Under the pieces are notes generated by a model. The model was not told where the DNA came from and did no database searches. It was given only the letters and a program-made list of their open reading frames with translations. A DNA stretch of 58,352 nucleotides, taken from NCBI GenBank assembly GCA_946886475.1, contig CAMPIQ010000005.1, forward strand, positions 1 to 58,352, given 5' to 3'. Of the stretch, positions 7,666-17,320 are shown one piece after another; position 1 is the first letter of the stretch; each line of letters starts with the position of its first letter. This DNA comes from an uncultured Chitinophagales bacterium (lineage in GTDB: Bacteria > Bacteroidota > Bacteroidia > Chitinophagales > Chitinophagaceae). The position numbers and the translations under genes were made by a program.

Positions 7666-9768
7666 TTACCATTCGGAAATTGTTAGACTTTCAAGCATAC
7701 CCGTTCCGCTTATCTGTCCATGGCCGCTAATAATGCTGATGCGGCCTTCTACTCCAATTTCAACGGTAGTGTCTATCACGTCTTTCCCTCCGATGCTTCC
7801 TTCTTCTTCCAGTGCTTCATCGGCTATATTATGACCGGCTCCTACTTTAGCTTCTACACTTAGTATAACATCCTTTACACCTTCCCTGTCAAATTCAAAT
7901 TCAACACCTGCCCCTACTTTCATCTCAACCTTTAATGGGCCGGCGTCGCCTTTCAGTTCATCAAACCCTTTTTCAATACTGAATTTTACTGTGCTGCCGG
8001 TATATGTATCCCCTTCGGTTCTTTCAAAATCATCGTGACGGGTGTATTCCAAGAATTTTACATTGAACTTACTTGTCATCCTGCTGCAGTTGTTGTAAAA
8101 GGTTATAATCTTTAAATCCATGGTATCGTTGTACTGGCACGCGACATCATCGAAGCGTGCAAGCTTACCGGGTTTGGCTTCCTTTTTTTCAACACACGCA
8201 TCCATATATTCATATCCCCTTGCAGTTAACAAGGGACGGTATTCCTTCAATTTATTCAGCCAGTTGATCTTTGTTTCCAGCTTGAGAATTTCAAACTGTG
8301 TTTCGTGAGTACTGGTATATTGAGCCCAGTAAGCCATATCATTGCTGAAATGTTTGAATACCTTCAGGACTTCGTTGTTATATGATTGTTTCTGCGTATT
8401 ATATTGATTCAGAAATTCATCTTCAACTTTGATGTGGACTTCACATGGCGCTTCGGGTGCTGCTTTTTTCCGGGTTTTCTGCAAATGGTCTAATTCGGCT
8501 CCCATTATCAATAATTTTTCAGTCAGGTTTTTCATCTTTACTTCATGCTCACTTACCAGATCCTGCATCGCCAGCGAAGCCTTTGTTGCATACATTGGTT
8601 TTTGTGCCGAAGAGGGAATAACGCCACCGCTGTTAATAGCCTGAATACTTTGGGCCAGCGTTACCTTTAAATTTTGTTCATATTTTACCAAAGCTTCAGC
8701 CAGTTGATTTTTTAGTTTGGCAATTTCATTATCACATTCAGCATCAAAAGCCTCCCATTGGGGTTTTAACGCTTTCAAATCACTGACAGTTTTCGGATAA
8801 TCGGGCTGTCTGAAACGGGCAAGACCCAAAGGATCAGAACTGGGTTTAAATTGTAGTCTTACATCTGCAAACGTTAATTTATAACCCAGCTTTTTCAAAT
8901 GGTTTTCTTTTTCATCGGAATGTGCATGACGAATTGATCGCTTTACCGCTTCAATAGCTTTTGGTATGTTGCCTTTACTTTCTTCAATAGCGGCCTTTGT
9001 TAAATTGGCCTGGGGATGATAAGCATAAATGCGGATGGTACTGTCTAAATATTTTTCGGCTTTTGAAATTTCGCCCAGTCCAAACCAGGCCTGTCCCAGG
9101 TTGTTAAGCAGGGTACTGTTACCTGGAAACTTCATATTAAGGTTATTGAGAACAGGAATGGCCAGGTGTTGTGCACCCAGCATGGAAAGCATTGAAGCAT
9201 AATTGCTTAAATTATCTGTGTTGGAAGGGTCAGCTATACATAGTTTTCCCATTACCATCAACGCCAGTTGCTGCTTACCGGCAATCCATAAGGCCGAGGC
9301 CATATTACCGGCTTCAATTTTATTCTTACTGTTGGCAAGGATGTAATTGTAAATTTTTTCACCAGTGATCTTTTCTTCATCCGTAAACAAGGCTACCATT
9401 TTTTTCTGGATAGCAGTAAGGTAGCCTTTCATGCCTGCATCATTAACTTTTTTAGGTATGGCAGCTATACGTTTATTATCCTTTTCAGGCACAATCCTGT
9501 TATCATCTTCATAAGCTTTTGCCAGCTGGGCATCAGTAGCCAATGACATATTTTTTTGCATGGCTTTGGCATCCGGCATTTTAATTCCCATGCTGTCCAT
9601 CATTTTTTTATCTTCTTCACTCATCCCATCCAGTTCCTTTTGCATTTCCTTCATCATCTCCTGCATTTCCTTTTGGGTGGGTGGTTTTTCTTTTTCTTTT
9701 TTATCCACCTGGGAAAAAGCCGCCAGGGTCAACACCAATAATGTGACAAGCGATAAATATTTTTTCAT
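7666..9768 (-). CDS. Exported TPR-repeat protein of unknown function
   Basis: A 700-residue protein with signal peptide MKKYLSLVTLLVLTLAAFS. A Met/Lys/Glu-rich helical stretch follows at about residues 25-75 (MQEMMKEMQKELDGM...). Helical TPR-like repeats cover about 150-290 (ALWIAGKQQLALMV, LLNNLGQAWFGLGEISKAEKYLD, AAIEESKGNIPKAIEA). A long coiled region extends to about 520. The last 150 residues are beta-rich with repeated VGAG motifs (KVGAGVEFEFD, AKVGAGHN, TVEIGVEGR), resembling a barrel-like or self-repeating beta structure. No enzyme motif is seen. Position between two other exported genes, with 13 to 40 base gaps, suggests a scaffold role in a shared envelope assembly (inference). Confidence 0.75.
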   Translation of the reverse strand: MKKYLSLVTLLVLTLAAFSQVDKKEKEKPPTQKEMQEMMKEMQKELDGMSEEDKKMMDSMGIKMPDAKAMQKNMSLATDAQLAKAYEDDNRIVPEKDNKRIAAIPKKVNDAGMKGYLTAIQKKMVALFTDEEKITGEKIYNYILANSKNKIEAGNMASALWIAGKQQLALMVMGKLCIADPSNTDNLSNYASMLSMLGAQHLAIPVLNNLNMKFPGNSTLLNNLGQAWFGLGEISKAEKYLDSTIRIYAYHPQANLTKAAIEESKGNIPKAIEAVKRSIRHAHSDEKENHLKKLGYKLTFADVRLQFKPSSDPLGLARFRQPDYPKTVSDLKALKPQWEAFDAECDNEIAKLKNQLAEALVKYEQNLKVTLAQSIQAINSGGVIPSSAQKPMYATKASLAMQDLVSEHEVKMKNLTEKLLIMGAELDHLQKTRKKAAPEAPCEVHIKVEDEFLNQYNTQKQSYNNEVLKVFKHFSNDMAYWAQYTSTHETQFEILKLETKINWLNKLKEYRPLLTARGYEYMDACVEKKEAKPGKLARFDDVACQYNDTMDLKIITFYNNCSRMTSKFNVKFLEYTRHDDFERTEGDTYTGSTVKFSIEKGFDELKGDAGPLKVEMKVGAGVEFEFDREGVKDVILSVEAKVGAGHNIADEALEEEGSIGGKDVIDTTVEIGVEGRISIISGHGQISGTGMLESLTISEW

Positions 9769-9781
9769 GGCTGTATTTTTA

Positions 9782-11092
9782 TTATTTTTTACTCATCACC
9801 CATTTACCGCCGCCCCTTACATTACTACCACTTCCCCATGTTCCATTAAGCCGGCCATTATTATCTATTGCGGCAGCAAAAGAGAACACACTTCCATTGG
9901 CATATGTATATGATCCTGTTAATTGAGTGCCGGCAACGCTGTATTTACCCTGTGCCATCACATTGCCATTGGCAGCCATCACTTTCATGGTACCATCATC
10001 ATTCAATACGAAAGAATAGAAATTGGGACTATCAGATTCTCCATTACCATAAGTGCCGGTCCAGGTGCCTGCAACTGATGTTGAATTATTTGTTGGAGAG
10101 GTTTTCAAAGCCCTTGCAGGTGGGGGTCTTGTACCCCTGGTAAAAACAACAGGTTGAGTAGAATTATTTTTCTTTTCTGTTGAAGACGTGGGTGGTATTT
10201 TATTAACACCGCCCGATTTGGGTGGAGGTGGTGGAGGCGGTGTAGCGCCGGCTACCGGTTTGGGTGTGAATTCAACTTTTATCAATACAATATAATTGCC
10301 ATGATCCCTTGCATTGCCAAGTGCTTCTTCATTATACTGGATTGGGATCACGCCGGTTCCATAACCAAAATTACTTCCTGAGAGTTGTTGCATGATATTG
10401 GCATTCAATAATACTGCCTTTGGTGAATAATCACCTGTGGTGGTGATACCAATGGGACGTGGTTTGGGAATCAGTTCACCTACTATTCCAAATGCAGCTT
10501 TCAGGGAAAGAAACGGCCCGGCATCCACCAGTACCAGTCCCAGAACATCACCTGCAGAAATACCGGCTGCACCTGCGGTTGCAAATCTTTGATTTGACAG
10601 GGAAGATGCTTTTTGATTTATGATGGTATAGGCCCCATCAATGGTAGCATCAAAGGAGCTTTCATAGCCATTACCCGGATCCCATTCCCAAATGGTGGGA
10701 ACCACCGTCAATACATCACCGGCGGCCAGGTCGTATTCTCCAATAATATTATTACAGAAATAATTATCGCCGGCCCTGATGCCTCCTTTTAGGTTTCCAA
10801 ACAGGTCAACAGCAGAACCGGCATTGATGCGGTTACCAAAGATCCCGTGGTTATCTCCATACAGATCCGACTGGTTACTGTATTTTAATTTCATGTTGCC
10901 TGTTTTATCGGCAACCGTAAAATAAAACCTGAGGAAAACCTCGTCAGCCTTGCCATCCAGGTGAAGGATGTCATCGGCGGTTTCTTTCATGCATTTGAAA
11001 CCGGCAAAGCTCACCTTAACCCTTCCGGCCTGTTGTGCGGAAACATGGAATGTGATGAACAGGATCACTAAAGCAGGAAATATCTTTTTCAT
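9782..11092 (-). CDS. Exported two-domain protein with Pro-rich linker, unknown function
   Basis: A 436-residue protein, first gene of the five-gene exported cluster. Signal peptide MKKIFPALVILFITFHVSA, cut before QQ. The N-terminal domain (about 22-275) is beta-rich with many Gly and Asn. A linker with PPPPPPPKSGG follows, then a Ser/Thr/Asn-rich stretch to about 340. The C-terminal domain (about 342-436) starts AGTWTGTYGNGE and ends GGGKWVMSKK. It has the strand pattern WTGTY.., GKYSVAGTQLTGSY, GRLNGTWG, like small lipocalin-type or META-type beta barrels. The 164-base space in front is shared with the divergent histidine kinase gene and contains two inverted repeats. Confidence 0.75.
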   Translation of the reverse strand: MKKIFPALVILFITFHVSAQQAGRVKVSFAGFKCMKETADDILHLDGKADEVFLRFYFTVADKTGNMKLKYSNQSDLYGDNHGIFGNRINAGSAVDLFGNLKGGIRAGDNYFCNNIIGEYDLAAGDVLTVVPTIWEWDPGNGYESSFDATIDGAYTIINQKASSLSNQRFATAGAAGISAGDVLGLVLVDAGPFLSLKAAFGIVGELIPKPRPIGITTTGDYSPKAVLLNANIMQQLSGSNFGYGTGVIPIQYNEEALGNARDHGNYIVLIKVEFTPKPVAGATPPPPPPPKSGGVNKIPPTSSTEKKNNSTQPVVFTRGTRPPPARALKTSPTNNSTSVAGTWTGTYGNGESDSPNFYSFVLNDDGTMKVMAANGNVMAQGKYSVAGTQLTGSYTYANGSVFSFAAAIDNNGRLNGTWGSGSNVRGGGKWVMSKK

Positions 11093-11105
11093 TTTAATTA
11101 ATTTG

Positions 11106-11161
11106 ATCCTGTAAAACTGCAGGATATCAGAAACGCTAACTATCCCTGAAAAACAGGATAT
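11106..11161. promoter_or_regulatory. Paired inverted repeats between divergent cluster and two-component genes
   Basis: In the 164-base divergent intergenic region there are two imperfect dyads. One is ATCCTG (11106-11111) with CAGGAT (11120-11125). The other is TATCCCTG (11141-11148) with CAGGATA (11154-11160), with one bulged base. The octamer CAGGATAT thus recurs at 11120 and 11154, 34 bases apart, about three helical turns. This is the right place and form for an operator of the neighbouring LuxR-type response regulator, but that is inference. I see no perfect TAnnTTTG box for either direction here. Confidence 0.45.
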
Positions 11162-11256
11162 TTAGGAAAGCGGGTAAAAATCATGGAAAAAGGGGAGCTT
11201 CCTGCTGGTGCGGCCTTAGTTAATTTGTATCATAGTAATGAAAACTAATTTGGCTG

Positions 11257-13233
11257 ATGAAAAGATCTATTCTTCTTTCTGCACTTTCGTGGCTGTTGTT
11301 CTTCTTTATGGCTCCTGAAGCAGGGGCGCAGCAGTCTGTATTGGATAGCCTGAAAAACCAAATAAGAAAAAACAAAGTACAGGATAGCTTCAGGGTAAAA
11401 GCTATTGTAGATTATGTGGTGGAGGCGCTGAACAACAATACATCCGATTTTTTGCCTTACATGAATGAGGTGATCTCTATCAGTAAAAAGATCAACTATC
11501 TCAAAGGCCTTCAAAAAGGTTTTATGATCGGTCAGATCTATTTTAGTGACCGTGGAGACTATGAAAAAGCATTCTTATATGCCGATTCCGCATTTGCTGT
11601 TTTAAAAGATGATCCATCATTGAATGCAGTTCAGAACACCGGGCATTTATATAATAATATAGCCGGCGATTATATTAAGCTCGGTGATTACGAAAAAGCC
11701 ATTGAAAACTTTACAGCTTCTGCCAACATATTTGAACCCATGGGTCATCCATTTCTGGCAACAGTTTATGCAGGGTTTGCAGAAGTTTATGAAAGAATAA
11801 ATGAATCCTCCAAAGCAATTGAATTTGATAAGAAGGCCATTGCCATCGCAGAAAAAAGCGGGAATGACCGTTTATTGGCAGGAAAGCTTTTAAACTATTC
11901 CATAAGGTTAATCAACAGAAAAGAATTTAATGAAGCAGCGATCATTTTAAAAAGGGCAGAACCTATTGTCAAAAAACTGGAAAATACCAGTTACCTGCTA
12001 CAATTTTATTATAGCACCGCTTATGTAGATGAATATAAAAAGGACCTTGGAAAAGCAGTTTCCCATTATAAAAAAGCATTGGATTATGCGGTCTTAAATG
12101 AAGACGTGTATCAGAGAACCAATGTGTTAGAAGCCTTATCGGACTGCCTGATGAATATGAATAAAATGGAAGAGGCAAAATTATACCTGGATACCTTACT
12201 TCAGATATCCATTCAGCACGACTTAAAAATAGCAAGACGCAATGCTTATAAGAATTATGTAAAATGGTATGAAAAAAAAGGGGATTTTAAAAACGCCAAC
12301 ATCTACCTGCAAAACACACTGAATGTTGGCGACAGCCTGGTTTCGGGAGATATCAAAGAGAAAATAGCAGGAATGGAAGTGCGGTATTCAGTTGAGAAAA
12401 AAGAAAGACAGATCAACGACCTGAAAACGGAAACCAGAATTAAATCATTAACTATCCTTAGAAAAAACACGCTCAATTATATACTTATTGGAACAGCCGC
12501 TTCATTATTGATCATTTCCTTACTTACATACAGGAATTATAATCAAAAGAAAAAGCTTCAGCAGCAACGGATATCCGAATTAGAGACCCAACAACAATTA
12601 TCTGCAACAGAGGCTATTCTAAAAGGTGAAGAACAAGAACGGTCACGCCTGGCAAAGGACCTCCATGATGGACTGGGAGGTATGATGTCGGGCATTAAAT
12701 ACTCATTATTAACCATGAAAAAGAATCAGATCATGACGCCGGAAAACCAGCAGGCCTTTGAACGTAGTATTGATATGCTGGACAGTTCCATAAATGAAAT
12801 GCGACGTGTAGCGCACAACATGATGCCTGAAGCACTGGTAAAGTTTGGACTTGATACGGCACTCAATGATTTCTGCAGTGATGTAAATCAGACAGGTGTA
12901 TTGCAGGTAAGTTACCAGTCCATAGGCATAAAAGAAGAACAGTTTGAACAAATCACAGCAATTACCATTTACCGCATAGTGCAGGAATTAATTAATAACA
13001 CCATGAAACATGCTGCGGCACGTTCGGCTATTGTGCAGGTAAGTAAAACAAATGAAGTGATCAGCATTACCGTGGAGGATGATGGCAAAGGATTCGACAC
13101 AACCATACTGGAAGGCGTGAAAGGGATTGGCTGGAATAATATCAAAAGCCGGGTTGATTACCTGAAAGGAAAACTTGATGTACGCTCTGAACCCGGCAAA
13201 GGCACATCGGTTCACATTGAATTAAATGTATAA
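11257..13233 (+). CDS. Sensor histidine kinase with extracytoplasmic TPR domain (HisKA_3 type)
   Basis: A 658-residue sensor. A signal peptide (MKRSILLSALSWLLFFFMAP...) leads a periplasmic TPR-like domain at about 30-380, with repeats such as GDYEKAIENFTASANIF and KDLGKAVSHYKKALDYA. One membrane segment lies at about 406-428, then a short coiled coil. A HisKA_3 dimerisation domain carries the phosphoacceptor His470 in AKDLHDGLGG. A C-terminal HATPase_c domain has the N box (QELINNTMKHA) and the G box (VEDDGKGFD, GIGWNNIKSR). The stop codon overlaps the response-regulator start by one base (TAATG), so the pair is translationally coupled. Divergent from the exported five-gene cluster, which it may control (inference). 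Confidence 0.93.
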   Translation: MKRSILLSALSWLLFFFMAPEAGAQQSVLDSLKNQIRKNKVQDSFRVKAIVDYVVEALNNNTSDFLPYMNEVISISKKINYLKGLQKGFMIGQIYFSDRGDYEKAFLYADSAFAVLKDDPSLNAVQNTGHLYNNIAGDYIKLGDYEKAIENFTASANIFEPMGHPFLATVYAGFAEVYERINESSKAIEFDKKAIAIAEKSGNDRLLAGKLLNYSIRLINRKEFNEAAIILKRAEPIVKKLENTSYLLQFYYSTAYVDEYKKDLGKAVSHYKKALDYAVLNEDVYQRTNVLEALSDCLMNMNKMEEAKLYLDTLLQISIQHDLKIARRNAYKNYVKWYEKKGDFKNANIYLQNTLNVGDSLVSGDIKEKIAGMEVRYSVEKKERQINDLKTETRIKSLTILRKNTLNYILIGTAASLLIISLLTYRNYNQKKKLQQQRISELETQQQLSATEAILKGEEQERSRLAKDLHDGLGGMMSGIKYSLLTMKKNQIMTPENQQAFERSIDMLDSSINEMRRVAHNMMPEALVKFGLDTALNDFCSDVNQTGVLQVSYQSIGIKEEQFEQITAITIYRIVQELINNTMKHAAARSAIVQVSKTNEVISITVEDDGKGFDTTILEGVKGIGWNNIKSRVDYLKGKLDVRSEPGKGTSVHIELNV

Positions 13234-13850
13234 TGCCAATAAAGATCTTTATAGTTGACGACCATTACATGGTGATTGAAGGTATTCATGCTTTATTACA
13301 GGATGAAAAAACAATCGAGTTCATGGGCCATGCTACCAATGCTGCATCATGTCTTGCATTTTTACAACAACACCAGCCCGATATCCTGCTTTTGGATATC
13401 AACCTGCCCGATAAATCCGGCATAGAACTATGCAGGGAGATCAGGGAAACCTTCCCTTCGGTTTTTATTATTGGACTCAGCACCTATAACCAGAAAAGTT
13501 TTATAGAGAAAATGATGGATAACGGGGCCTCCGGTTATGTTTTGAAAAATGCCACAAGGGAGGAACTGGTGGAGGGAATTACAACTGTATATGCCGGGAA
13601 AACCTTCCTGAGTTTTGAAGCCGGCCAGACACTCAGAAAAATTACAGATACTGCTGTGATCCTTACCAGACGCGAAACGGAGATACTTGAACTGATTGCG
13701 CAGGGAATGACCAATAATGAAATTGCTTCCAAATTATTTGTAAGCAGCACCACGGTTGATACCCACAGAAAAAACCTGCTGTCAAAGTTTGGTGTTAAGA
13801 ATACAGCATCGCTGATCCGTGCAGCTGTTCAAATGCAGATCATAAATTAA
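13233..13850 (+). CDS. Response regulator, NarL/FixJ type with LuxR HTH
   Basis: A 205-residue DNA-binding regulator and partner of the preceding kinase. The receiver domain (about 1-120) has the acidic pocket VDDH (Asp9, Asp10) and the phosphoacceptor Asp55 in LLLDIN. The conserved Lys is in YVLKNA. A GerE/LuxR helix-turn-helix follows at about 140-200: LTRRETEILELIAQGMTNNEIA then STTVDTHRKNLLSKFGVKN. The length is normal. Expected to act as a dimer on dyad sites; the repeated CAGGATAT dyads upstream of the operon are candidate targets (inference). The gene is convergent with the Wzi-like gene of the polysaccharide locus, with only 52 bases between the stops. Confidence 0.95.
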   Translation: MPIKIFIVDDHYMVIEGIHALLQDEKTIEFMGHATNAASCLAFLQQHQPDILLLDINLPDKSGIELCREIRETFPSVFIIGLSTYNQKSFIEKMMDNGASGYVLKNATREELVEGITTVYAGKTFLSFEAGQTLRKITDTAVILTRRETEILELIAQGMTNNEIASKLFVSSTTVDTHRKNLLSKFGVKNTASLIRAAVQMQIIN

Positions 13851-13902
13851 GGTTGCATGCATTAGCAGGAATAATAAAATTGCTTTCTCTTAAAAAATAA
13901 CG

Positions 13903-15525
13903 CTAAAACAGGTAGCTGATATTGAAACCTGCGGAGGCATGCGATATATGTGTAGGCGACCAATGGTGGTTCAGGGTCCTGATCAAAGAAAGTCTTGCGT
14001 CATAAATGAATCTTTCAGTTGTCCAGCTTTTGTTGAAATTCAGCGAAAGGTCAACCCAGTGGCGGCTAAAATCAGCTAAGGACGTATAGGCATCATAATA
14101 GAAATCGTTGTTCCAGGCAACCCGCTCCAAACTGCAACCCCATTTATTCAAACCATCGATCCAGTTAAGACCGAGGGTCTGGCTGCTTCCACCAGGTCCA
14201 ATTCCTGCACCCATCACCTGTCCCCTGTTGGTATAACCATGGCGCACCTGGTAATGCGTATACCAACCTTCCTGCGCCCTCAGTGCAATGGTTCGTGGCA
14301 TCTGCAGTTGCGTAACCTCCATCATCAATTCCAGTTCTTTTTCTTTTTGTCTTTCAAATAATTTTCTGAAACCAAAAATATAAGCTCTGGCATGTTCAGG
14401 TTCCAGCAACAGGTCTCTCAGATCCTGGGAATGATCATTCCTTCCATATTCTCCATAGATCTCGGTTTTACTTTCAGGAAAAACCAGTCTGAAAAACAAT
14501 GACAGGAGCTGGTCGCGGCCGAAAGAATTTTCATCTCTTGTATTCTTTTTGAAGAAGAGGCCAAACACCGGCAGATAACTGTTCAGTGATGAAGTAAGAT
14601 TTGAATTGTACTGGTAAAAGCTCCTGCTCAGGCCAAGATGCAAGCCTCTGGTCCATTTTGGTTGCCAGGTAAAAACCATGGCATTGATATAGCGGTTACT
14701 TTCTGTTTTTGGCTGATACAATCGCTGGCCATCAAATGTGCGGCCTGTATCAGCAGGTGTGATGCCTGAATTTTCTAACACACCTCCAATGAGCTGCCAT
14801 TCAAAACTCCCAATAGCTGTTTTCACAGGCGATGTTGTATTGAATGTTAAGTGTGCAAACCCTGGTGCGTTATTACTCATCAGCAATGAATTGCGTACTC
14901 CGGGACCCCACCAGAGATTTTCAGTTGATAATCCAAGTGAAAGTTTTTTATGGTTAAACCGGATGCTTGATTGCCCGGGAAAGATTCGTGAATAAACCCC
15001 CGCTCCATAGTTTTCAGGATTATCGATACGGTTTAAAACATTGTAATAACTTTTCCAGATGTTGTCGCTGAATTGAGAAGGGAAGGTTGGGAAATGGCTG
15101 TTTTGCGCCAATACAAATTCAGGTCTTAACTGCATGCTGATCTTGCCAAGTTCTGCATATACGCCTGCCGAAAAACGGCTTTGAAATCCTTTAGCCGGAA
15201 TCATGGATCCGTCATTCCATCCATAGGGGTGATGGCTATTAAATTGTTGTGTGATGGTAAATGGCAGTAATACAAATTTTGTTTTTCCCTGTTGGAAAGT
15301 GGTGGCGGTGGAATTTCTTACTAACCGGGTAGCATAAAGTGAATCAGGTTTTACATAAACAGGTCTGATGGAAAAAGAAACATCAATATCCCTTATGCCT
15401 TTTACCTGTTCCCTTCTCCACACATCTTCCATTAAAGGTGTGCCCACCACAAGTGTTTGCGAAATTACATTCGTTGAAAAAAGAATAAGCGAAAGAAGAA
15501 AAATGTAGCCGGGCTTAAAGATCAT
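13903..15525 (-). CDS. Wzi-like capsule assembly outer-membrane protein
   Basis: A 540-residue exported protein with signal peptide (MIFKPGYIFLLSLILFSTNVISQ). It has the composition of an outer-membrane beta barrel: alternating aromatic strands, many Asn/Arg/Tyr, and a terminal Phe (NISYLF). The arrangement resembles the capsule assembly protein Wzi family, which helps anchor exported polysaccharide on the cell surface: FVLLPFTITQQFNSHHPYGWNDG near residue 90, WWGPGVRNSLLMSNNAPGF near 215, and the GPGGSSQTLGLNWI region near 430. It starts 22 bases after the WcaJ-like gene stop, so the two form a promoter-distal pair. The assignment rests on pattern and context; a porin-like role in general export remains possible. 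Confidence 0.8.
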   Translation of the reverse strand: MIFKPGYIFLLSLILFSTNVISQTLVVGTPLMEDVWRREQVKGIRDIDVSFSIRPVYVKPDSLYATRLVRNSTATTFQQGKTKFVLLPFTITQQFNSHHPYGWNDGSMIPAKGFQSRFSAGVYAELGKISMQLRPEFVLAQNSHFPTFPSQFSDNIWKSYYNVLNRIDNPENYGAGVYSRIFPGQSSIRFNHKKLSLGLSTENLWWGPGVRNSLLMSNNAPGFAHLTFNTTSPVKTAIGSFEWQLIGGVLENSGITPADTGRTFDGQRLYQPKTESNRYINAMVFTWQPKWTRGLHLGLSRSFYQYNSNLTSSLNSYLPVFGLFFKKNTRDENSFGRDQLLSLFFRLVFPESKTEIYGEYGRNDHSQDLRDLLLEPEHARAYIFGFRKLFERQKEKELELMMEVTQLQMPRTIALRAQEGWYTHYQVRHGYTNRGQVMGAGIGPGGSSQTLGLNWIDGLNKWGCSLERVAWNNDFYYDAYTSLADFSRHWVDLSLNFNKSWTTERFIYDARLSLIRTLNHHWSPTHISHASAGFNISYLF

Positions 15526-15547
15526 AGGAAGAATTTATCTGAGCAGA

Positions 15548-16951
15548 TCAGAAGGCATTCTTTTCGCCCTTTACCATATTAACGATTGTCTGAACAATGA
15601 TCTGAAGATCCAGCCAGAAGGTCCAGTTCTCGAGATACCAGATATCATGCCGCACTCTTTCCTTCATCAGGTGCGGTTCCCTGGTCTCTCCACGAAATCC
15701 GTTTACCTGGGCCCAGCCGGTGATGCCCGGTTTCACCCAGTGGCGCATCATATAATTATCAACGCTTTCCTTGGAGGCGATATTCAAAGGAACCGGATGA
15801 GGTCTTGGTCCTACTACAGACATGGAGCCCATCAGCACATTAAAGAACTGGGGTAATTCATCCAGATTGGTCTTGCGCAAAAATTTACCTGTTTTAGTTA
15901 CCCTCGGATCATTTTTGCAGGCCTGCTGATAATTTCCATTTTCATCAGTATCAACAGTGGTCTTTTGCATGGACCGGAATTTCCAGCAAACAATGATCTT
16001 ATTATTCAGTCCCCATCTCTCCTGTTTAAAGAATACCGGGCCTTTGGTGGTTAACTTGATCACCAGGGCTATGATAGGCAGAAGCCAGCTCATAATCAAC
16101 AGGATCACCAGGCTTGAAAAAACAATATCAAATGCTCTTTTATAAATTTTATTATCTACTATATCCAGCGGTAAAGACCGGAGCGTAATTATGGAAAGAT
16201 TACCCAGATTATCTACGTGCATTTTGCCGTCACCGTAAACCTGGTAGTCTGGAATAATGCGCACCCGCTTGCCCTGGCGTTCGGCAATCATAACAATATC
16301 ACGGATCTGGGTTTGCTTGGTCATTGGCAGGGCCACAACAATTTCATCAAGTTCATGCTTTGCAATTACATTTTCTATTTCAGAAGTTTTACCAAGGTAA
16401 TGGCCATTCAGCGTTGGTTGCGTTTCATCGTCAAGGAAACCTGTAAGCTGCAAACCATAATGCCTGTTGGTGATATATTGTTTGTAAAAATCAATGCCTG
16501 AATGTCCCGCACCAATGATCAATACTTTTCTCATTAACTGGTTGCTGTTCCTGATCCGCTTGAATACGATCCTTATGCCCAGCTTCTGAACCGGCAACAG
16601 TACAAATATCAGGAAGCAATGAAAAAGAAATTGCTGGCGGCTGAGGCCTTCGCCATGTAATATCTGAAAGTAAATAAAAGAAGTTAGCAGGGTATAGATG
16701 CCGAAGGTCTTTAAAAATATAACCCATTCAATAGAATACGGCTTTTCCCGCATATCGCTATATAATCCAAATGAGCTGCCTGAAAAAAGCCAGCAAGAAA
16801 GTGAAATAATAAAAAGAATGAAAGTTGGAGGAGCGGATAGACCGGGATGTACCCTGTTGAATGCCCCGAATGTAACTAATACAATTAATGCTACTAATAA
16901 TAGATCAGTTAGAATTTTAGATCTGATCAGGAACCTGGACTCTCTCAGCAT
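15548..16951 (-). CDS. Undecaprenyl-phosphate sugar-1-phosphate transferase (WcaJ-like)
   Basis: A 467-residue polyprenyl-phosphate hexose-1-phosphate transferase. It starts repeat-unit synthesis by placing a sugar-1-phosphate on undecaprenyl phosphate at the inner membrane. Four hydrophobic segments lie in residues 15-130. A Rossmann CoA-binding-like domain follows at about 140-260 (KVLIIGAGHSGIDFYKQY). A further membrane helix at about 275-297 comes before the bacterial sugar transferase domain. Its signatures are KGPVFFKQERWG, WKFRSM, the TNLDELPQFFNVLMGSMSVVGPRP segment, and KPGITGWAQVNGFRGE. The sugar (Glc, Gal or other) cannot be told. A minus-strand promoter is seen 166 bases upstream, so it heads its own transcript with the Wzi-like gene. 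Confidence 0.93.
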   Translation of the reverse strand: MLRESRFLIRSKILTDLLLVALIVLVTFGAFNRVHPGLSAPPTFILFIISLSCWLFSGSSFGLYSDMREKPYSIEWVIFLKTFGIYTLLTSFIYFQILHGEGLSRQQFLFHCFLIFVLLPVQKLGIRIVFKRIRNSNQLMRKVLIIGAGHSGIDFYKQYITNRHYGLQLTGFLDDETQPTLNGHYLGKTSEIENVIAKHELDEIVVALPMTKQTQIRDIVMIAERQGKRVRIIPDYQVYGDGKMHVDNLGNLSIITLRSLPLDIVDNKIYKRAFDIVFSSLVILLIMSWLLPIIALVIKLTTKGPVFFKQERWGLNNKIIVCWKFRSMQKTTVDTDENGNYQQACKNDPRVTKTGKFLRKTNLDELPQFFNVLMGSMSVVGPRPHPVPLNIASKESVDNYMMRHWVKPGITGWAQVNGFRGETREPHLMKERVRHDIWYLENWTFWLDLQIIVQTIVNMVKGEKNAF

Positions 16952-17116
16952 AAGTTCTGTTTTTCTCTTGCAAAGCAGTTAGGAATAGCCGGAAGAATTG
17001 TTCTTAAGGAGAAGGCATGAAACGCAACGACAACTCATGCAATTCTGGCCATTTTTCATCCAACAATCATTCTTTTACTGCCCTGAAAACCTGATTTTCA
17101 TTTTGGTTAGCAGTCG

Positions 17117-17147
17117 CAAACATATTAATTTATCTGCATATTTCAAA
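17117..17147 (-). promoter_or_regulatory. Bacteroidota-type promoter for the WcaJ-like gene
   Basis: On the minus strand TTTG (17147-17144) is followed after exactly 19 bases by TATGTTTG (17124-17117), a full match to the Bacteroidota -33 / -7 consensus TTTG-N19-TAnnTTTG. Transcription would start near 17110, giving a leader of about 160 bases before the ATG at 16951. It lies in a 448-base gene-free stretch (16952-17399), which otherwise holds only the terminator listed next and no open frame I would defend. Confidence 0.75.
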
Positions 17148-17320
17148 GCCTTGCTTCCCTGTTGACAAGAATAAAATCATTAACGTTGCTTCCGCTTTTA
17201 AATTATAACCGGAAACTATTGTGAATAAAAAAATCAAGAATTCATTCTATTTAAGTTCTTTCAATCAATAGCTGATTCATACATACGACTTAAAGCAGTA
17301 TTGCGTTGGGTACAGGAATA

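Noticed and set aside
9556..9913. Plus-strand frames opposite the TPR protein gene
   Set aside because: They arise from the Met/Lys-rich repeats of the real minus-strand gene read backwards (His/Phe-rich), with no independent support.
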